A stretch of 64,000 nt of DNA from Streptomyces sp. NBC_01304 (lineage in GTDB: Bacteria > Actinomycetota > Actinomycetes > Streptomycetales > Streptomycetaceae). Below are positions 36,100 to 46,089 of this stretch, one piece after another. Under the pieces are notes generated by a model. It saw only the letters and a program-made list of their open reading frames with translations, did not search any database and was not told the DNA's origin. The stretch covers positions 9,796,001 through 9,860,000 of the forward strand of contig NZ_CP109055.1 of the NCBI RefSeq assembly GCF_035975855.1, in the 5' to 3' direction. How positions within the stretch are numbered: the stretch's first letter is position 1; each line of letters opens with the position of its first letter. A program made the translations under genes and the position numbers.

Positions 36100-36663
36100 G
36101 TGCACGGACCGGCACTGGCCGGGTGGCTGCTCGTCGCGCTGTGCGCGGCGACCGGGGCGTACTGCCTGCTGCGGATGCGCAGTTCGCTCGCACAGCAGCG
36201 GGACACGGCGGGTGGCGAGGCGTTGATGGGCTTCGGCATGGCGTTGATGGCCGTGCCCGCCGCGGTGGCCGGACCGCCGCGCTGGGCCTGGTTCGGGTAC
36301 GCCGTGGTGTTCGGCGCCGCGGCGCTGCGCGCGCTCTGGTCGGCGCGCCGGTCGGCCCATCATCTGCACCACCTGGTGGGTGCGCTCGCCATGGTCTACA
36401 TGTCGGTGGCGATGGCAGTGGTCCCCGGCGGGCACGCGGGGCACGGCGGGCCGGCGGGCGTGCCGCTCGTCACCGGGCTGCTGCTCGTGTACTTCGCGGC
36501 GTACGTCCTGCACTCGGGCACCCGCCTGGCACCGGCGACCGCGACGGGCACGGCCGGGGTGGGCGGCGGAGGCGGGCAGGCCTGGGGCGACCGGGTCGAG
36601 CTGGCGCTGGCGTGCCGGCTCTCGATGGGGATCGGCATGTGCGCCATGCTTCTGACGATGTGA
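36100..36663 (+). CDS. DUF5134 membrane protein
   Basis: 187 residues with about five hydrophobic spans and His-rich loops (SARRSAHHLHHLVG and VPGGHAGHGG), which suggest metal binding, perhaps copper. The GTG at 36100 follows GGGGGAGG at good spacing. The family is of unknown function and often stands beside M56 protease genes, as here. From 36664 to 36803 I see nothing. Confidence 0.75.
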   Translation: MHGPALAGWLLVALCAATGAYCLLRMRSSLAQQRDTAGGEALMGFGMALMAVPAAVAGPPRWAWFGYAVVFGAAALRALWSARRSAHHLHHLVGALAMVYMSVAMAVVPGGHAGHGGPAGVPLVTGLLLVYFAAYVLHSGTRLAPATATGTAGVGGGGGQAWGDRVELALACRLSMGIGMCAMLLTM

Positions 36664-36803
36664 GCCGCCTGCTCATACCTGTGCGGATGTGTCGGAAAAG
36701 TGGCTGTACGGGGGTGCCGTTGCGGCGCTTGAATCGCTGTCCGACGGGGGCAAGCAGGTCGCCTGTGGGCGCCTGCGCAGGCCACGGAGGAAGGGACAGC
36801 GCG

Positions 36804-37103
36804 ATGAGCATGGTCCAGAGCGGCAAGGTGAACCTGGACTCGGCGCACTCCACCGAGACACAGGGCGGCAAGACCGACACCTTCAAGCGGGTCGATTTCC
36901 CCACCCCGTTCCCTGCGGGGACGGACGTCATCGTGCAGGTCACGGTGCAGACCTTCAACGGGCCCGAGACACCGGGCATCCGGCTCCACGAAGTGAGCAA
37001 CACCGGCTTCAAGGTCCGCTTGAACGAGATCTACGGCGGCGGCATCTCCGCCGACGGCAAGCACGCGACCGAGACCGTCGGCTGGACGGCGTACACCGTC
37101 TGA
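36804..37103 (+). CDS. H-type lectin domain protein
   Basis: 99 residues forming a single domain. The order FKRVDFPTPFPAG, then VIVQVTVQTFNG, PGIRLHEVSNTGFKVRL and ETVGWTAYTV follows the H-type lectin pattern (F-P-x-P-F, conserved tGF, and the final W-x-A). Members bind GalNAc and form trimers or hexamers. There is no signal peptide, so it is either cytoplasmic or exported by another route. An AGGAAGGGA ribosome site precedes the ATG. It stands alone. Confidence 0.75.
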   Translation: MSMVQSGKVNLDSAHSTETQGGKTDTFKRVDFPTPFPAGTDVIVQVTVQTFNGPETPGIRLHEVSNTGFKVRLNEIYGGGISADGKHATETVGWTAYTV

Positions 37104-37207
37104 GCCGCGCCGCGTGTGGCCCCGGGCCTGCGAGCCAGGGGTCACACGCCTGCGTGAGGTGAGCCGGCGGCCCGGTCGCCCTCCCTGCCGCAGGCCCGTC
37201 GTGGCGC

Positions 37208-37783
37208 CTAGCGCGCCCCCAGCTCCAACTCGATGGCCCCGAGCAGCAGTTCACGCGCCTGCTCCAACGTGAGCGACCCGCTCAGCCAGCGCATGCTGAC
37301 CCCCTCGACCAGCGCGGTCAGCCGCTGCGCGGCCGCCTCGGAGTCGGTCTCGGGTCGTGCGCAGCCCGCGTCCTGTGCGGCGCGGATCGTCTCGGCGACC
37401 TCGTCCGTCCAGGTCCGGGTCGAGGTGGCCAGGGCCTCGCGCAGCTCCGTCTCGAAGACCGCGCTGGCCCGCAGCTCGCCCCAGGCGGTGCTGTTCTCGC
37501 GCACCTGCTCGGTCTCCTGGAGCTCCATGAGCAGCATCTGCTCCAGCTCCCCCCGGGCGTCCCGGGCGGTGGCGATCGCCTTGTCCGTGTAGGCGCCGGC
37601 CCGGTCGCTGACGAACTCCAGGGTGCGGCGGATCAGGCCCGCGCGGTCCTTGAAGTGGTAGTAGATCAGCGCGGTCGACACCCCGGCCTCGGCGGCCAGC
37701 TTCTCGACCCGCAGGCCGCGCACGCCGCTGCGGGCGATGACGCGTACGGCCGCTTCCATGATCAGCTCCTGGCGGTCGGACAT
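37208..37783 (-). CDS. TetR family transcriptional regulator
   Basis: 191 residues. The HTH is LIMEAAVRVIARSGVRGLRVEKLAAEAGVSTALIYYHFKDRAGLI (residues 7-52), followed by the helical effector domain. It is divergent from the agmatine deiminase gene, and two 18-bp near-palindromes lie between. It is the likely repressor of the agmatine operon and of itself. Confidence 0.9.
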   Translation of the reverse strand: MSDRQELIMEAAVRVIARSGVRGLRVEKLAAEAGVSTALIYYHFKDRAGLIRRTLEFVSDRAGAYTDKAIATARDARGELEQMLLMELQETEQVRENSTAWGELRASAVFETELREALATSTRTWTDEVAETIRAAQDAGCARPETDSEAAAQRLTALVEGVSMRWLSGSLTLEQARELLLGAIELELGAR

Positions 37784-37853
37784 GAGGTGCCGCTCAACTC
37801 CCTGAGGTCTGCGCCCTGTTGGGGGCGGTCGAAATCCGGCCCTCTCCAGGCCT

Positions 37854-37871
37854 TGACTGGAATTTCAGTCA
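37854..37871. promoter_or_regulatory. TetR operator 1 (TGACTGGAATTTCAGTCA)
   Basis: An 18-bp near-palindrome with arms TGACTG/CAGTCA, 71 bases upstream of the TetR start. It is related base for base to operator 2. Confidence 0.75.
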
Positions 37872-37897
37872 GCATCCAGGATAGCCGCCACCGAGGC

Positions 37898-37915
37898 TGA
37901 CTGAATTTTCAGCCA
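37898..37915. promoter_or_regulatory. TetR operator 2 (TGACTGAATTTTCAGCCA)
   Basis: A second copy of the 18-bp site, 44 bp centre to centre from operator 1 and 74 bases before the agmatine deiminase start. Two sites between divergent genes suggest control of both promoters. Confidence 0.75.
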
Positions 37916-37988
37916 GGGACTATCTCAGGACAAGTGCGGGCAAGAGCGGCGATCAATACTGCTGCTCCAGCCCGAAAGGGAGATCCAG

Positions 37989-39020
37989 ATGATGCGCATG
38001 CCGGCCGAATGGGCCGAGCACGAGGCCTGCCTGATGGCCTGGCCGACCCGGCGGGAACTGTGGGGCACACAGTTCGAGGCCGCCAAACGGGAGTACGCCG
38101 CCGTGGCCGGGGCCGTCGCCGCGTTCGAGCCCGTGATCATGGTGGCCGCGCCGGGCGCCGGCCGGGAGGCCGAGGCGGCCTGCGGCAACGGCGTACGCGT
38201 GATCGAGCTGCCGATCGACGACTCCTGGCTGCGCGACTCGGGCCCGATCTTCGTCCTGGGCGAGGACGGCACCCGCGCCGGTGTGGACTTCCGCTTCAAC
38301 GCCTGGGGCGAGAAGCACTACCCGTGGGACGCCGACGACAAGTTCGCCGCGCTGCTCCTGGACCGGCTCGGCGTCGACCGCCACCACTCCCCGATGATCC
38401 TCGAGGGCGGCGCGCTCACCGTCGACGGCGAGGGCACCCTGATCACCACCGAGCAGTGCCTGCTGCACCCCAACCGCAACCCCCGCATGGCCCGCGCCGA
38501 CATCGAGCGCGAACTGCGGCACCGCCTGGGCGTGACCAAGGTGATCTGGCTGCCGTACGGCGGCTTCGAGGACGAGGAGACCGACGGGCACGTCGACGGG
38601 GTGTGCGCCTTCGTCGCCCCCGGCAAGGTGATCGTCCAGCTCCCGGCCGACCCGGCCCACCCCGACCATGCCCGGATGCGCGCCAACCGCGCGGTCCTGG
38701 AGGCGGTCACCGATGCGCGCGGCCGCCGCCTGGAGATCATCGAGGTCCCGCAGACCGCGTACGGCACGGTCGGCGGGGCGGAGGCGACCGGCGGCGAGCC
38801 GATCGAGGTCGGCCATCTGAACTTCTACGTCGCCAACGGCGGCGTCGTCGTCCCGGTCGCGGGCGCCCCGGACGACGACGCCGCGCTCGCCGTCATCGCC
38901 TCCGCCTTCCCGGGCCGCAAGGTCGTCGGGGTCCGCACACCGACGCTGGCGTACGGCGGCGGGGGAGTGCACTGCATCACCCAGCAGCTGCCGAAGGCCC
39001 TGCCGGGCGTGGGGGCGTGA
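37989..39020 (+). CDS. aguA: Agmatine deiminase
   Basis: 343 residues. The guanidino-group-modifying enzyme fold is shown by MPAEWAEHEACLMAWP at the N-terminus, PIDDSWLRDSGPIFV, ETDGHVDGVCAFV with the catalytic His, and the nucleophile C329 in GGGGVHCITQQLP. It hydrolyses agmatine to N-carbamoylputrescine and ammonia. GGGAGA precedes the ATG. It heads a co-directional run of seven genes and is followed 5 bases later by the amidase. Confidence 0.95.
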   Translation: MMRMPAEWAEHEACLMAWPTRRELWGTQFEAAKREYAAVAGAVAAFEPVIMVAAPGAGREAEAACGNGVRVIELPIDDSWLRDSGPIFVLGEDGTRAGVDFRFNAWGEKHYPWDADDKFAALLLDRLGVDRHHSPMILEGGALTVDGEGTLITTEQCLLHPNRNPRMARADIERELRHRLGVTKVIWLPYGGFEDEETDGHVDGVCAFVAPGKVIVQLPADPAHPDHARMRANRAVLEAVTDARGRRLEIIEVPQTAYGTVGGAEATGGEPIEVGHLNFYVANGGVVVPVAGAPDDDAALAVIASAFPGRKVVGVRTPTLAYGGGGVHCITQQLPKALPGVGA

Positions 39021-39025
39021 GAGGC

Positions 39026-40006
<981 letters not shown>

Positions 40007-40018
40007 GGAGCGTGCCGC

Positions 40019-41647
40019 ATGGCGAAGATCCCGCGCCGGGCCGCGGCCGCCGGTGCCCTGCTGCTCGCCCTCGCCCTCGTCCTCACGGCCTGTGGCACGC
40101 CGGCGGGGTCCCGGGGCGCGGCCGACTACCGGCTCTCCGCCGGTACGCCGAGGCCCAAGGGCGAGATATCCGGCTTCAGTTGGGCGCTGTACGCGGAGCC
40201 GCCCGTCCTCGACTACCTGTACGCCTTCGACTATCCGCAGAACACCGTCCTCGCCAACGTCTGCGAGTCCCTGATGCGCTGGACGCCCGGCCTCACCACC
40301 GAGCCGGGCCTCGCCCGCAAGGCGAGCAACCCCGACCCGAAGACCTGGGTGTACGACCTGCGGGCGGGCGTGAAGTTCCACGGCGGGGGCGAGCTGACCG
40401 CCGACGACGCGGTGTACAGCCTGCGCCGCCACCTCGACCCGAAGCTCGGCTCGTACTGGAACGAGGACTTCGCCAATGTGGCCTCGATCGACAAGACCGG
40501 GCCGCTGCAGGTGACCGTACGGCTCAAGCGGCCTGACGCGCTCTTCCCGCAGGCCATGGCCAACTCGGCGGGAACCGTGGCCAGTTCGCGCAGCATCAAG
40601 GCGCAAGGGCGCAAGTTCGGCACCGCGGACGGCGGCCTCGACTGCACCGGCCCCTTCGAGCTGGGCCGCTGGAATCGCGGGCAGTCGCTGCGCCTGGACC
40701 GCTTCGACGGCTACTGGGGCCGTCGCGCCAAGGCCGGCCACGTCACCTTCACCTTCCTGCCGGACAGCTCGGCCCGCACCAACGCCCTGCTCACCGGCGA
40801 GGTCGACGGCACCTTCGGCGTCCCGCCCGAAAGCCTCGCCCGGCTGCGCTCCAGCGACAGCGGCACCCTCTCCTTCGGCGAGGGACTGACCACCGTCAAC
40901 CTCAACGTGGCCAGCCTCAAGGGCACCCTCAAGGACGTCCGCGTACGCCGCGCCCTCCTGCTCGCCCTCGACCGCGAGGGCTTCGCACGCGCCGCCATGC
41001 GCGGCTCGGCCACCCCCACCAGCGCGCCGGCCCCACGCGCGGCATGGCGCGGCATACCTCGCGGCATCACCGACCGCGCCTACCGCCAACTACCGACGGT
41101 GAAACGGGACTTGGAGACGGCGAGGAAACTGATCCGGCAGGCCGGCGCGGAGGGCAAGAAGCTCACCGTCGCCACCAGCCCCATCGGCCCCGACGTCTCC
41201 CTGCTCGCCCTCGCCGTCCAGGACGCGGGCACCCGAATCGGCCTGAACGTCGAGCTGAAGACCATCGCCCCGGACGCCTTCACGGCGCTCTTCTCGGACG
41301 CCAAGGCGCGCGAGGGCCTGGACCTCTTCCCGTACACCTACTACCTGTCGATCACCGACCCGCTCGGCATCTACACCAACTTCCGCACCGGCCAGTTCGA
41401 GAACTACGCGCACTTCAGCGACCCCGAGTACGACCGGGTCGAGGCACGGGCGAGCGCGACGTACGACCCGGTCAAGCGTGGCCGAATCACCGCCCAGCTA
41501 CAGAAGCTGGCCCTCGACAAGGCCATCTGCCTGCCCGTCGCCGAGTACCCGAACGCCGTCTTCCAGAGCCGGCGCATCACCGGCGCGCCGACCACCGTCT
41601 CCTACCTCTACTACCCCTGGGCGGCCGATGTGGGGGCGAGAGGCTGA
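40019..41647 (+). CDS. ABC transporter substrate-binding lipoprotein, SBP_bac_5 (oligopeptide/dipeptide type)
   Basis: 542 residues. A lipoprotein signal ends with lipobox LTAC (C25). The mature part has the peptide-binding family features: PPVLDYLYAFDYPQNTVLANVCESLMRW, KTWVYDLRAGVKFHGGGELTADDAVYSLRRHLDP, and VRRALLLALDREGFARAAM. It captures the substrate outside the membrane for the permeases that follow. Given aguAB upstream, the ligand may be agmatine, a guanidino compound or an arginine-containing peptide. AAGGAG precedes the ATG. Confidence 0.9.
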   Translation: MAKIPRRAAAAGALLLALALVLTACGTPAGSRGAADYRLSAGTPRPKGEISGFSWALYAEPPVLDYLYAFDYPQNTVLANVCESLMRWTPGLTTEPGLARKASNPDPKTWVYDLRAGVKFHGGGELTADDAVYSLRRHLDPKLGSYWNEDFANVASIDKTGPLQVTVRLKRPDALFPQAMANSAGTVASSRSIKAQGRKFGTADGGLDCTGPFELGRWNRGQSLRLDRFDGYWGRRAKAGHVTFTFLPDSSARTNALLTGEVDGTFGVPPESLARLRSSDSGTLSFGEGLTTVNLNVASLKGTLKDVRVRRALLLALDREGFARAAMRGSATPTSAPAPRAAWRGIPRGITDRAYRQLPTVKRDLETARKLIRQAGAEGKKLTVATSPIGPDVSLLALAVQDAGTRIGLNVELKTIAPDAFTALFSDAKAREGLDLFPYTYYLSITDPLGIYTNFRTGQFENYAHFSDPEYDRVEARASATYDPVKRGRITAQLQKLALDKAICLPVAEYPNAVFQSRRITGAPTTVSYLYYPWAADVGARG

Positions 41648-42597
41648 TGCTCCGCTTCCTGCTCAGGCGTCTCACCGAACTGGTCCTGACGCTCCTCGCC
41701 GCGTCGTTCCTCGTCTACGGCTCCGTCTTCCTCGCGCCGGGCAAGCCCGAGACCTTCCTGCTCGGCGGGCGCGGCGCCAACCCCGAGGCGCTGGCGGCGA
41801 TCCGGGCCCAGTACCACCTCGACGAACCCTTCGCCGTGCAGTACGCCAAGTGGCTCGGCTCCGCCCTGACCGGCGACTTCGGGCAGTCCGTGCAGTACCG
41901 CAGCGATGTACTGGGGCTGGTCGGGGCCCGGCTGCCGGGCACGCTCGTCCTCATCGCGATGGCCGCGACCCTCGTGATCGTGGTGGGGCTCGTCCTCGGC
42001 TGGGTGGGCGCGGTGCGCGGCGGAGCCCTCGACTCCGCCGTCCTCGTCGGTACGTCGGTGGCGGTCGCCACGCCGTCGTTCGTCGCGGCGATCGTGCTTC
42101 TGGCCGTGTTCTCCGTGCAGTTGGGCTGGTTCCCCACCCTCGGCAGCGGCGCGGGCCCGCTCGACATGCTCTACCACCTCACCCTGCCCTCGATCGCCCT
42201 CGCCCTGCCCTTCGTCGGCGTCCTCGCCCGCGTCACCCGCGCCGCCATGCTCGAACAACTCGGCCGGGAACACGTCGCCGTGGCCCGCAGCCGCGGCATC
42301 CCCGAGCGGACCGTCATCCGCCGGCACGTGCTGCGCAACGCGCTCGGCACCGTCGTCACCCAGGGCGGGCTCACCCTCTCCGGCCTGGTCATCTGCACGA
42401 TCCTCGTCGAGTCGGCGTTCGGGCTCGGCGGACTCGGCGAGTTCCTGGCCCGCTCCGTCACCGTCAAGGACTACCCGGTGGTGCAGGCCGTCTCGCTGCT
42501 CGTGGTCGGGCTGTTCGTGCTGGTCAACCTGGTCATCGATCTCGTCCATCCCTGGCTCGATCCACGGGTGGCTCTCGGCACGAGGAGCGCGGCATGA
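41647..42597 (+). CDS. ABC transporter permease, DppB/OppB-like
   Basis: 316 residues with six membrane spans. The EAA-type loop is EQLGREHVAVARSRGIPERTVIRRHVLRNAL. The N-terminus MLRFLLRRLTELVLTLLAASFLVYGSVFLAPG is that of the first permease of peptide transporters. The start codon overlaps the stop of the binding-protein gene (TGATG), and its stop overlaps the next gene by 4 bases. Confidence 0.9.
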   Translation: MLRFLLRRLTELVLTLLAASFLVYGSVFLAPGKPETFLLGGRGANPEALAAIRAQYHLDEPFAVQYAKWLGSALTGDFGQSVQYRSDVLGLVGARLPGTLVLIAMAATLVIVVGLVLGWVGAVRGGALDSAVLVGTSVAVATPSFVAAIVLLAVFSVQLGWFPTLGSGAGPLDMLYHLTLPSIALALPFVGVLARVTRAAMLEQLGREHVAVARSRGIPERTVIRRHVLRNALGTVVTQGGLTLSGLVICTILVESAFGLGGLGEFLARSVTVKDYPVVQAVSLLVVGLFVLVNLVIDLVHPWLDPRVALGTRSAA

Positions 42598-43469
42598 CCC
42601 TGCAGACCGTTCCCGCCGCCGCTCCGGTGCGCCGTCCGGGCCTCTCCCGCCTGCGATCCGGGGGCGGCTGCCTGCTCTTCCGCTGCTGTCTTGGCATCGC
42701 GGCACTCGTCGTGGCGGTCGCCCTCGCCGCGCCGTGGCTGGCGCCGCTGGACCCCAACTCGGTCGACTTCGGCGCCGCGTTGAGCGGGCCGGGCGCGGAC
42801 CACCTGCTCGGTGGCGACATCTCCGGACGCGACACCCTGTCCCGGCTGATCCACGGCGCCCGTACGTCGCTGCTCGGGCCGCTCGGTGTCGTCGCGTTCT
42901 CGACCCTGCTCGGCCTGGTGATCGGCGTGGCCGCCGCCTGGCGCGGTGGCTGGCTCGACACGGCCCTCTCCCGCAGCAGTGAACTCCTGCTCGCCTTCCC
43001 GGGGTTGCTGCTCGCGATGCTGTTCGTCGCGCTGTACGGCCAGGGCCTGTTCGCGCCCGTCGTGGCCCTGTCCCTCGCGTACACCCCCTTCGTCAGCCGC
43101 CTCGCCCGCAGCCTGGCCCTCGCCGAACGGGAGCGGCCCTATCTGGCGGCGTACCGGGTGCAGGGCTTCGCCGGCCCGTGGATCTGCGTGCGCCACCTGG
43201 TGCCCAACATCCTGCCCGTCGTACTCGCCCAGTCGACGGTCAACTTCGGCTACGCCCTGCTCGATCTGGCCGCCCTGTCGTTCCTGGGCCTGGGCGTACC
43301 GCCGTTGACCCCGGACTGGGGCGCCATGGTCAACGAGGGGCAGTCCGCGATCCTCGAGGGCCGCCCGCTGTGCGCGGTCCTGCCGTGCGCCGCGATCGTG
43401 CTCACGGTGGTCGCCTTCAACGTCGTCGGGGAACGCCTCGCCGACCGGGTCGCGGGGAGAGGCCGATGA
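42594..43469 (+). CDS. ABC transporter permease, DppC/OppC-like
   Basis: 291 residues. It has the second-permease layout: an N-terminal span then DHLLGGDISGRDTLSRLIHGARTSL, the EAA loop YLAAYRVQGFAGPWICVRHLVPNILPVV, and LSFLGLGVPPLTPDWGAMVNEG. It forms the membrane channel with the preceding permease. GAGGAG lies upstream. Confidence 0.9.
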   Translation: MTLQTVPAAAPVRRPGLSRLRSGGGCLLFRCCLGIAALVVAVALAAPWLAPLDPNSVDFGAALSGPGADHLLGGDISGRDTLSRLIHGARTSLLGPLGVVAFSTLLGLVIGVAAAWRGGWLDTALSRSSELLLAFPGLLLAMLFVALYGQGLFAPVVALSLAYTPFVSRLARSLALAERERPYLAAYRVQGFAGPWICVRHLVPNILPVVLAQSTVNFGYALLDLAALSFLGLGVPPLTPDWGAMVNEGQSAILEGRPLCAVLPCAAIVLTVVAFNVVGERLADRVAGRGR

Positions 43470-43563
43470 GGCGGCCGGGGCTGCGGAAGGCGGTTGCGGC
43501 GGTCGGGCTCGCCGTGGCCATGGAAAGGGAATGCGTTGTCCGCCGGATCGAGAGGAGGGGCCG

Positions 43564-44913
43564 ATGACGGCTTCCGTGCTGGAGATCGAGCAGCTGAGGC
43601 TGTCGCTGCCGGGCGCCGCCCGGCCCGTCCTGGACGGGGTCGACCTGACGGTCGCGGCCGGTGAGACGGTCGCCCTGGTGGGGGAGTCGGGCTCGGGCAA
43701 GACCCTCACCTCACGGGCAGCCCTCGGCCTCCTGCCGCCGGGCGCGGTGACCTCGGGCGCGGTGCGGGTCGCCGGCGACGACGTCCTCGCCATGGACGCG
43801 GAGCGGCTGCGGCGGGTACGGGCCCGGACCGCCGCGATGGTCTTCCAGGACCCGCGGGCCGCGATCAACCCGCTGCGCAGGATCGGCGACTTCCTCACGG
43901 AGGGGCTGCGGGCAGAGGCGGGGCGGGCGCGGCGCGCGGAGCGCCGGGGTGGCTTCGACACGGGTGCCCGGGGCGGCGGCCTCCTGACGGCGGACGGGAG
44001 ACGGGGGCGGCGCCCGCAGGGGCAGGGCGGCACCGGTCCGGATGCCCGAACCGCCGAACTCCTGCCGGAGGGGATGCGGGCGGACGCAGGGCGCGGTGAG
44101 CGTTCGCGGGGGCAGGGGAGTGCCGGCTCGGACGCTCGGGTCGCGGGACGTCTGCCGGAGGGGGTACGGGCGGACGCGGGGCGAGGCGAGCGTACGCAGC
44201 GGCAGGGGAGTGCCGGCTCGGACGCTCGGGCCCCCGAACTCCTGCTGGAAGGGATGCGGGCGGACACGGGGCGCGGCGAGCGCGCACCGCTGCAGGGCGG
44301 CGCCGACCCGGATGCCCGGGCCGCCGAACTCCTGGACGCCGTCGGGCTGTCCGCACAGGTCATGCGCCGCTACCCGCACGAGCTCTCGGGCGGCATGCTG
44401 CAACGCGTCATGATCGCCGGCGCGCTGATGGCCGGCCCCCGGCTGCTCCTCGCCGACGAGCCGACCACCGCCCTGGACGTCACCACCCAGGCGGAGATCG
44501 TGGCCCTCCTCGCCGGCCTGCGCGAACGCTTCGGCACCGGCCTGCTGTTCGTCACCCACGACCTGGAGCTCGCGGCGGCCATCAGCGACCGGGTGTACGT
44601 CATGTACGCGGGCCGCATCGCCGAATCCGGCCCCGCCGGCGCCCTGTTCGGGGCACCGGGCCACCCCTACACGGCGGCCCTGCTCTCCTCCACGCCCCGC
44701 CTCGAAGCGCCGCCCGGCCACCTCCCGGCGATCCCGGGCCGCCCACCGGACCTGCGCACCGAGTTGCCGGGGTGCGCCTTCGCCCCACGCTGCGCCCACG
44801 CCACGGACCGCTGCGGCACCGAGACGCCCGCGCTCCGCCCCCTGGACGCGGGCACGGTGGTGGCCTGCCATCACGCGGCGGAGCTGACGCTCGGGGAAGG
44901 AGCGACGCCTTGA
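43564..44913 (+). CDS. ABC transporter ATPase, DppD/OppD-like, with an internal tandem-repeat expansion
   Basis: 449 residues, over 100 longer than normal for the family. Walker A is GESGSGKT, the Q-loop is MVFQDPRAAINPL, the signature is LSGGM, Walker B is LLLADEP, the H-loop is THD, and an oligopeptide-ABC C-terminal domain has Cys-rich PGCAFAPRCAHATDRC. Between the Q-loop and the signature (about residues 113-258) five degenerate copies of a 30-residue unit (EGMRADAGRGER...GSDARAAELL) are inserted. Normal homologues have one such segment. The inserted part faces the helical subdomain that couples to the permeases, so activity may be altered. Confidence 0.88.
   Translation: MTASVLEIEQLRLSLPGAARPVLDGVDLTVAAGETVALVGESGSGKTLTSRAALGLLPPGAVTSGAVRVAGDDVLAMDAERLRRVRARTAAMVFQDPRAAINPLRRIGDFLTEGLRAEAGRARRAERRGGFDTGARGGGLLTADGRRGRRPQGQGGTGPDARTAELLPEGMRADAGRGERSRGQGSAGSDARVAGRLPEGVRADAGRGERTQRQGSAGSDARAPELLLEGMRADTGRGERAPLQGGADPDARAAELLDAVGLSAQVMRRYPHELSGGMLQRVMIAGALMAGPRLLLADEPTTALDVTTQAEIVALLAGLRERFGTGLLFVTHDLELAAAISDRVYVMYAGRIAESGPAGALFGAPGHPYTAALLSSTPRLEAPPGHLPAIPGRPPDLRTELPGCAFAPRCAHATDRCGTETPALRPLDAGTVVACHHAAELTLGEGATP
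43900..44337 (+). repeat. 90-bp in-frame tandem repeat inside the ABC ATPase gene
   Basis: Clear 90-bp units start at 43978, 44068, 44158 and 44248, preceded by a shorter degenerate unit at 43900. The copies at 44068-44337 are most alike. The array preserves the reading frame. Confidence 0.85.
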
Positions 44914-45153
44914 TGCCCCGTCGCCGGGGGCCGGCCCGTTCCGGCACCAGGGTCAACCGGCCCCGAGGTCACGTCCGGGATCCGGCCCGCCCCGGGACCC
45001 GCGCCCCAACCCGTCCTGTTACCCGTCGAGTTGAGCGGCCCGACGGCATTCGCCGATCGCGGTGCCCGCAGGCGTGCCGCCGTCCCCTCACCGCGCCCCG
45101 GTACCCATGGCGTGCGCAGCTCCACCGTGGACCATTCGCAGAGAGGCACCGCC

Positions 45154-45990
45154 ATGACTGAAGCCGACGACACCGCCCCCGGGCCACCGCCCGCCCCCGT
45201 ACTCGAAGTCACCGGCCTGCACCGTGCCTTCGGTGCCACGCAGGCCGTGGACGACGTGTCCTTCACCCTGCCCGCCAAAGGCTCCCTCGGCGTCGTGGGC
45301 GAGTCCGGGTCGGGCAAGACCACCACCGCCCGCATCATCGCCGGGCTCGAACGAGCCGACGCAGGACGGGTCTTGGTGCGCGGCCGGGACCGGGCCAGGC
45401 TCGGTCGGGGCCGGGCGGCGCGGCTGCGCAGAGCCCGGGACGTACAGATGGTGTTCCAGGACCCCTACTCCTCGCTCGACCCGCGCGTCCCCGTCGGCGC
45501 CGCCCTGCGCGAGACGGTGCGCCTGCACTTCCCGGACGTGGACACCCGCCGCCGCGCGGCCGAACTCCTCGACCAGGTCGGCCTGGGCGCGCGCGAGGCC
45601 TCGGCCCTGCCCCGGCAGCTGTCCGGCGGTCAGCGCCAACGGGTGGCGATCGCCCGCGCCCTGGCCGTCGAGCCGGCGGTGCTGATCCTCGACGAGGCGG
45701 TCGCGGCCCTCGACGTCTCCGTACAGGCCCAGATCATCAATCTGCTCGCCGACATCCGCCAACAGACGGGCGTGGCCTGCCTGTTCATCACCCACGACCT
45801 GGGCGTCGTACGCGCCGTCACCGAGGACGCCGTGGTGCTGCGCAAGGGCCGCATCGTGGAACGCGGCCCGACCGCCCAGCTGCTGAGCGAACCCCAACAC
45901 CCCTACACCCGGCTGCTGTTGGCCTCGCTGCCCCGGCCCGGGTGGGAGCCGGAGCGGATCGGGGCGGCGCGGCGGGCGCTGGATGCCTAG
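45154..45990 (+). CDS. ABC transporter ATPase, DppF/OppF-like
   Basis: 278 residues. Walker A GESGSGKTTT, Q-loop MVFQDPYSSLDPR, signature LSGGQRQRVAIARAL, Walker B LILDEAVAALD (Glu present; the usual DEPVS is DEAVA), H-loop THD, then the peptide-transporter tail EPQHPYTRLLLASLPRP. It is shorter than usual, missing most of the C-terminal domain. It is separated from the first ATPase by 240 bases with no recognised gene. AGAGAGG precedes the ATG. The stop lies in a duplicated segment. Confidence 0.9.
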   Translation: MTEADDTAPGPPPAPVLEVTGLHRAFGATQAVDDVSFTLPAKGSLGVVGESGSGKTTTARIIAGLERADAGRVLVRGRDRARLGRGRAARLRRARDVQMVFQDPYSSLDPRVPVGAALRETVRLHFPDVDTRRRAAELLDQVGLGAREASALPRQLSGGQRQRVAIARALAVEPAVLILDEAVAALDVSVQAQIINLLADIRQQTGVACLFITHDLGVVRAVTEDAVVLRKGRIVERGPTAQLLSEPQHPYTRLLLASLPRPGWEPERIGAARRALDA

Positions 45991-46037
45991 CGTCGGTCGC
46001 CGCACTTGTGATGCCTGGCTCCGGTCGCCGAACTCGT
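45982..46037. repeat. 28-bp imperfect tandem duplication across the ABC ATPase stop codon
   Basis: The units at 45982-46009 (GATGCCTAGCGTCGGTCGCC..., including the TAG stop) and 46010-46037 (GATGCCTGGCTCCGGTCGCC...) differ at four positions. A shorter related repeat (GGAGTCTGATGC/GGAGGCCGATGC) follows at about 46048-46080. Confidence 0.8.
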
Positions 46038-46089
46038 GTGGCAGACAGGAGTCTGATGCGGCAGGCGGGAGGCCGATGCAGCCCCGGGG

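Noticed and set aside
42471..44363. Antisense frame across the permease and ABC ATPase repeat region.
   Set aside because: It is a shadow of the plus-strand operon; the Arg/Ser/Pro repeat protein it would encode mirrors the 90-bp DNA repeat.
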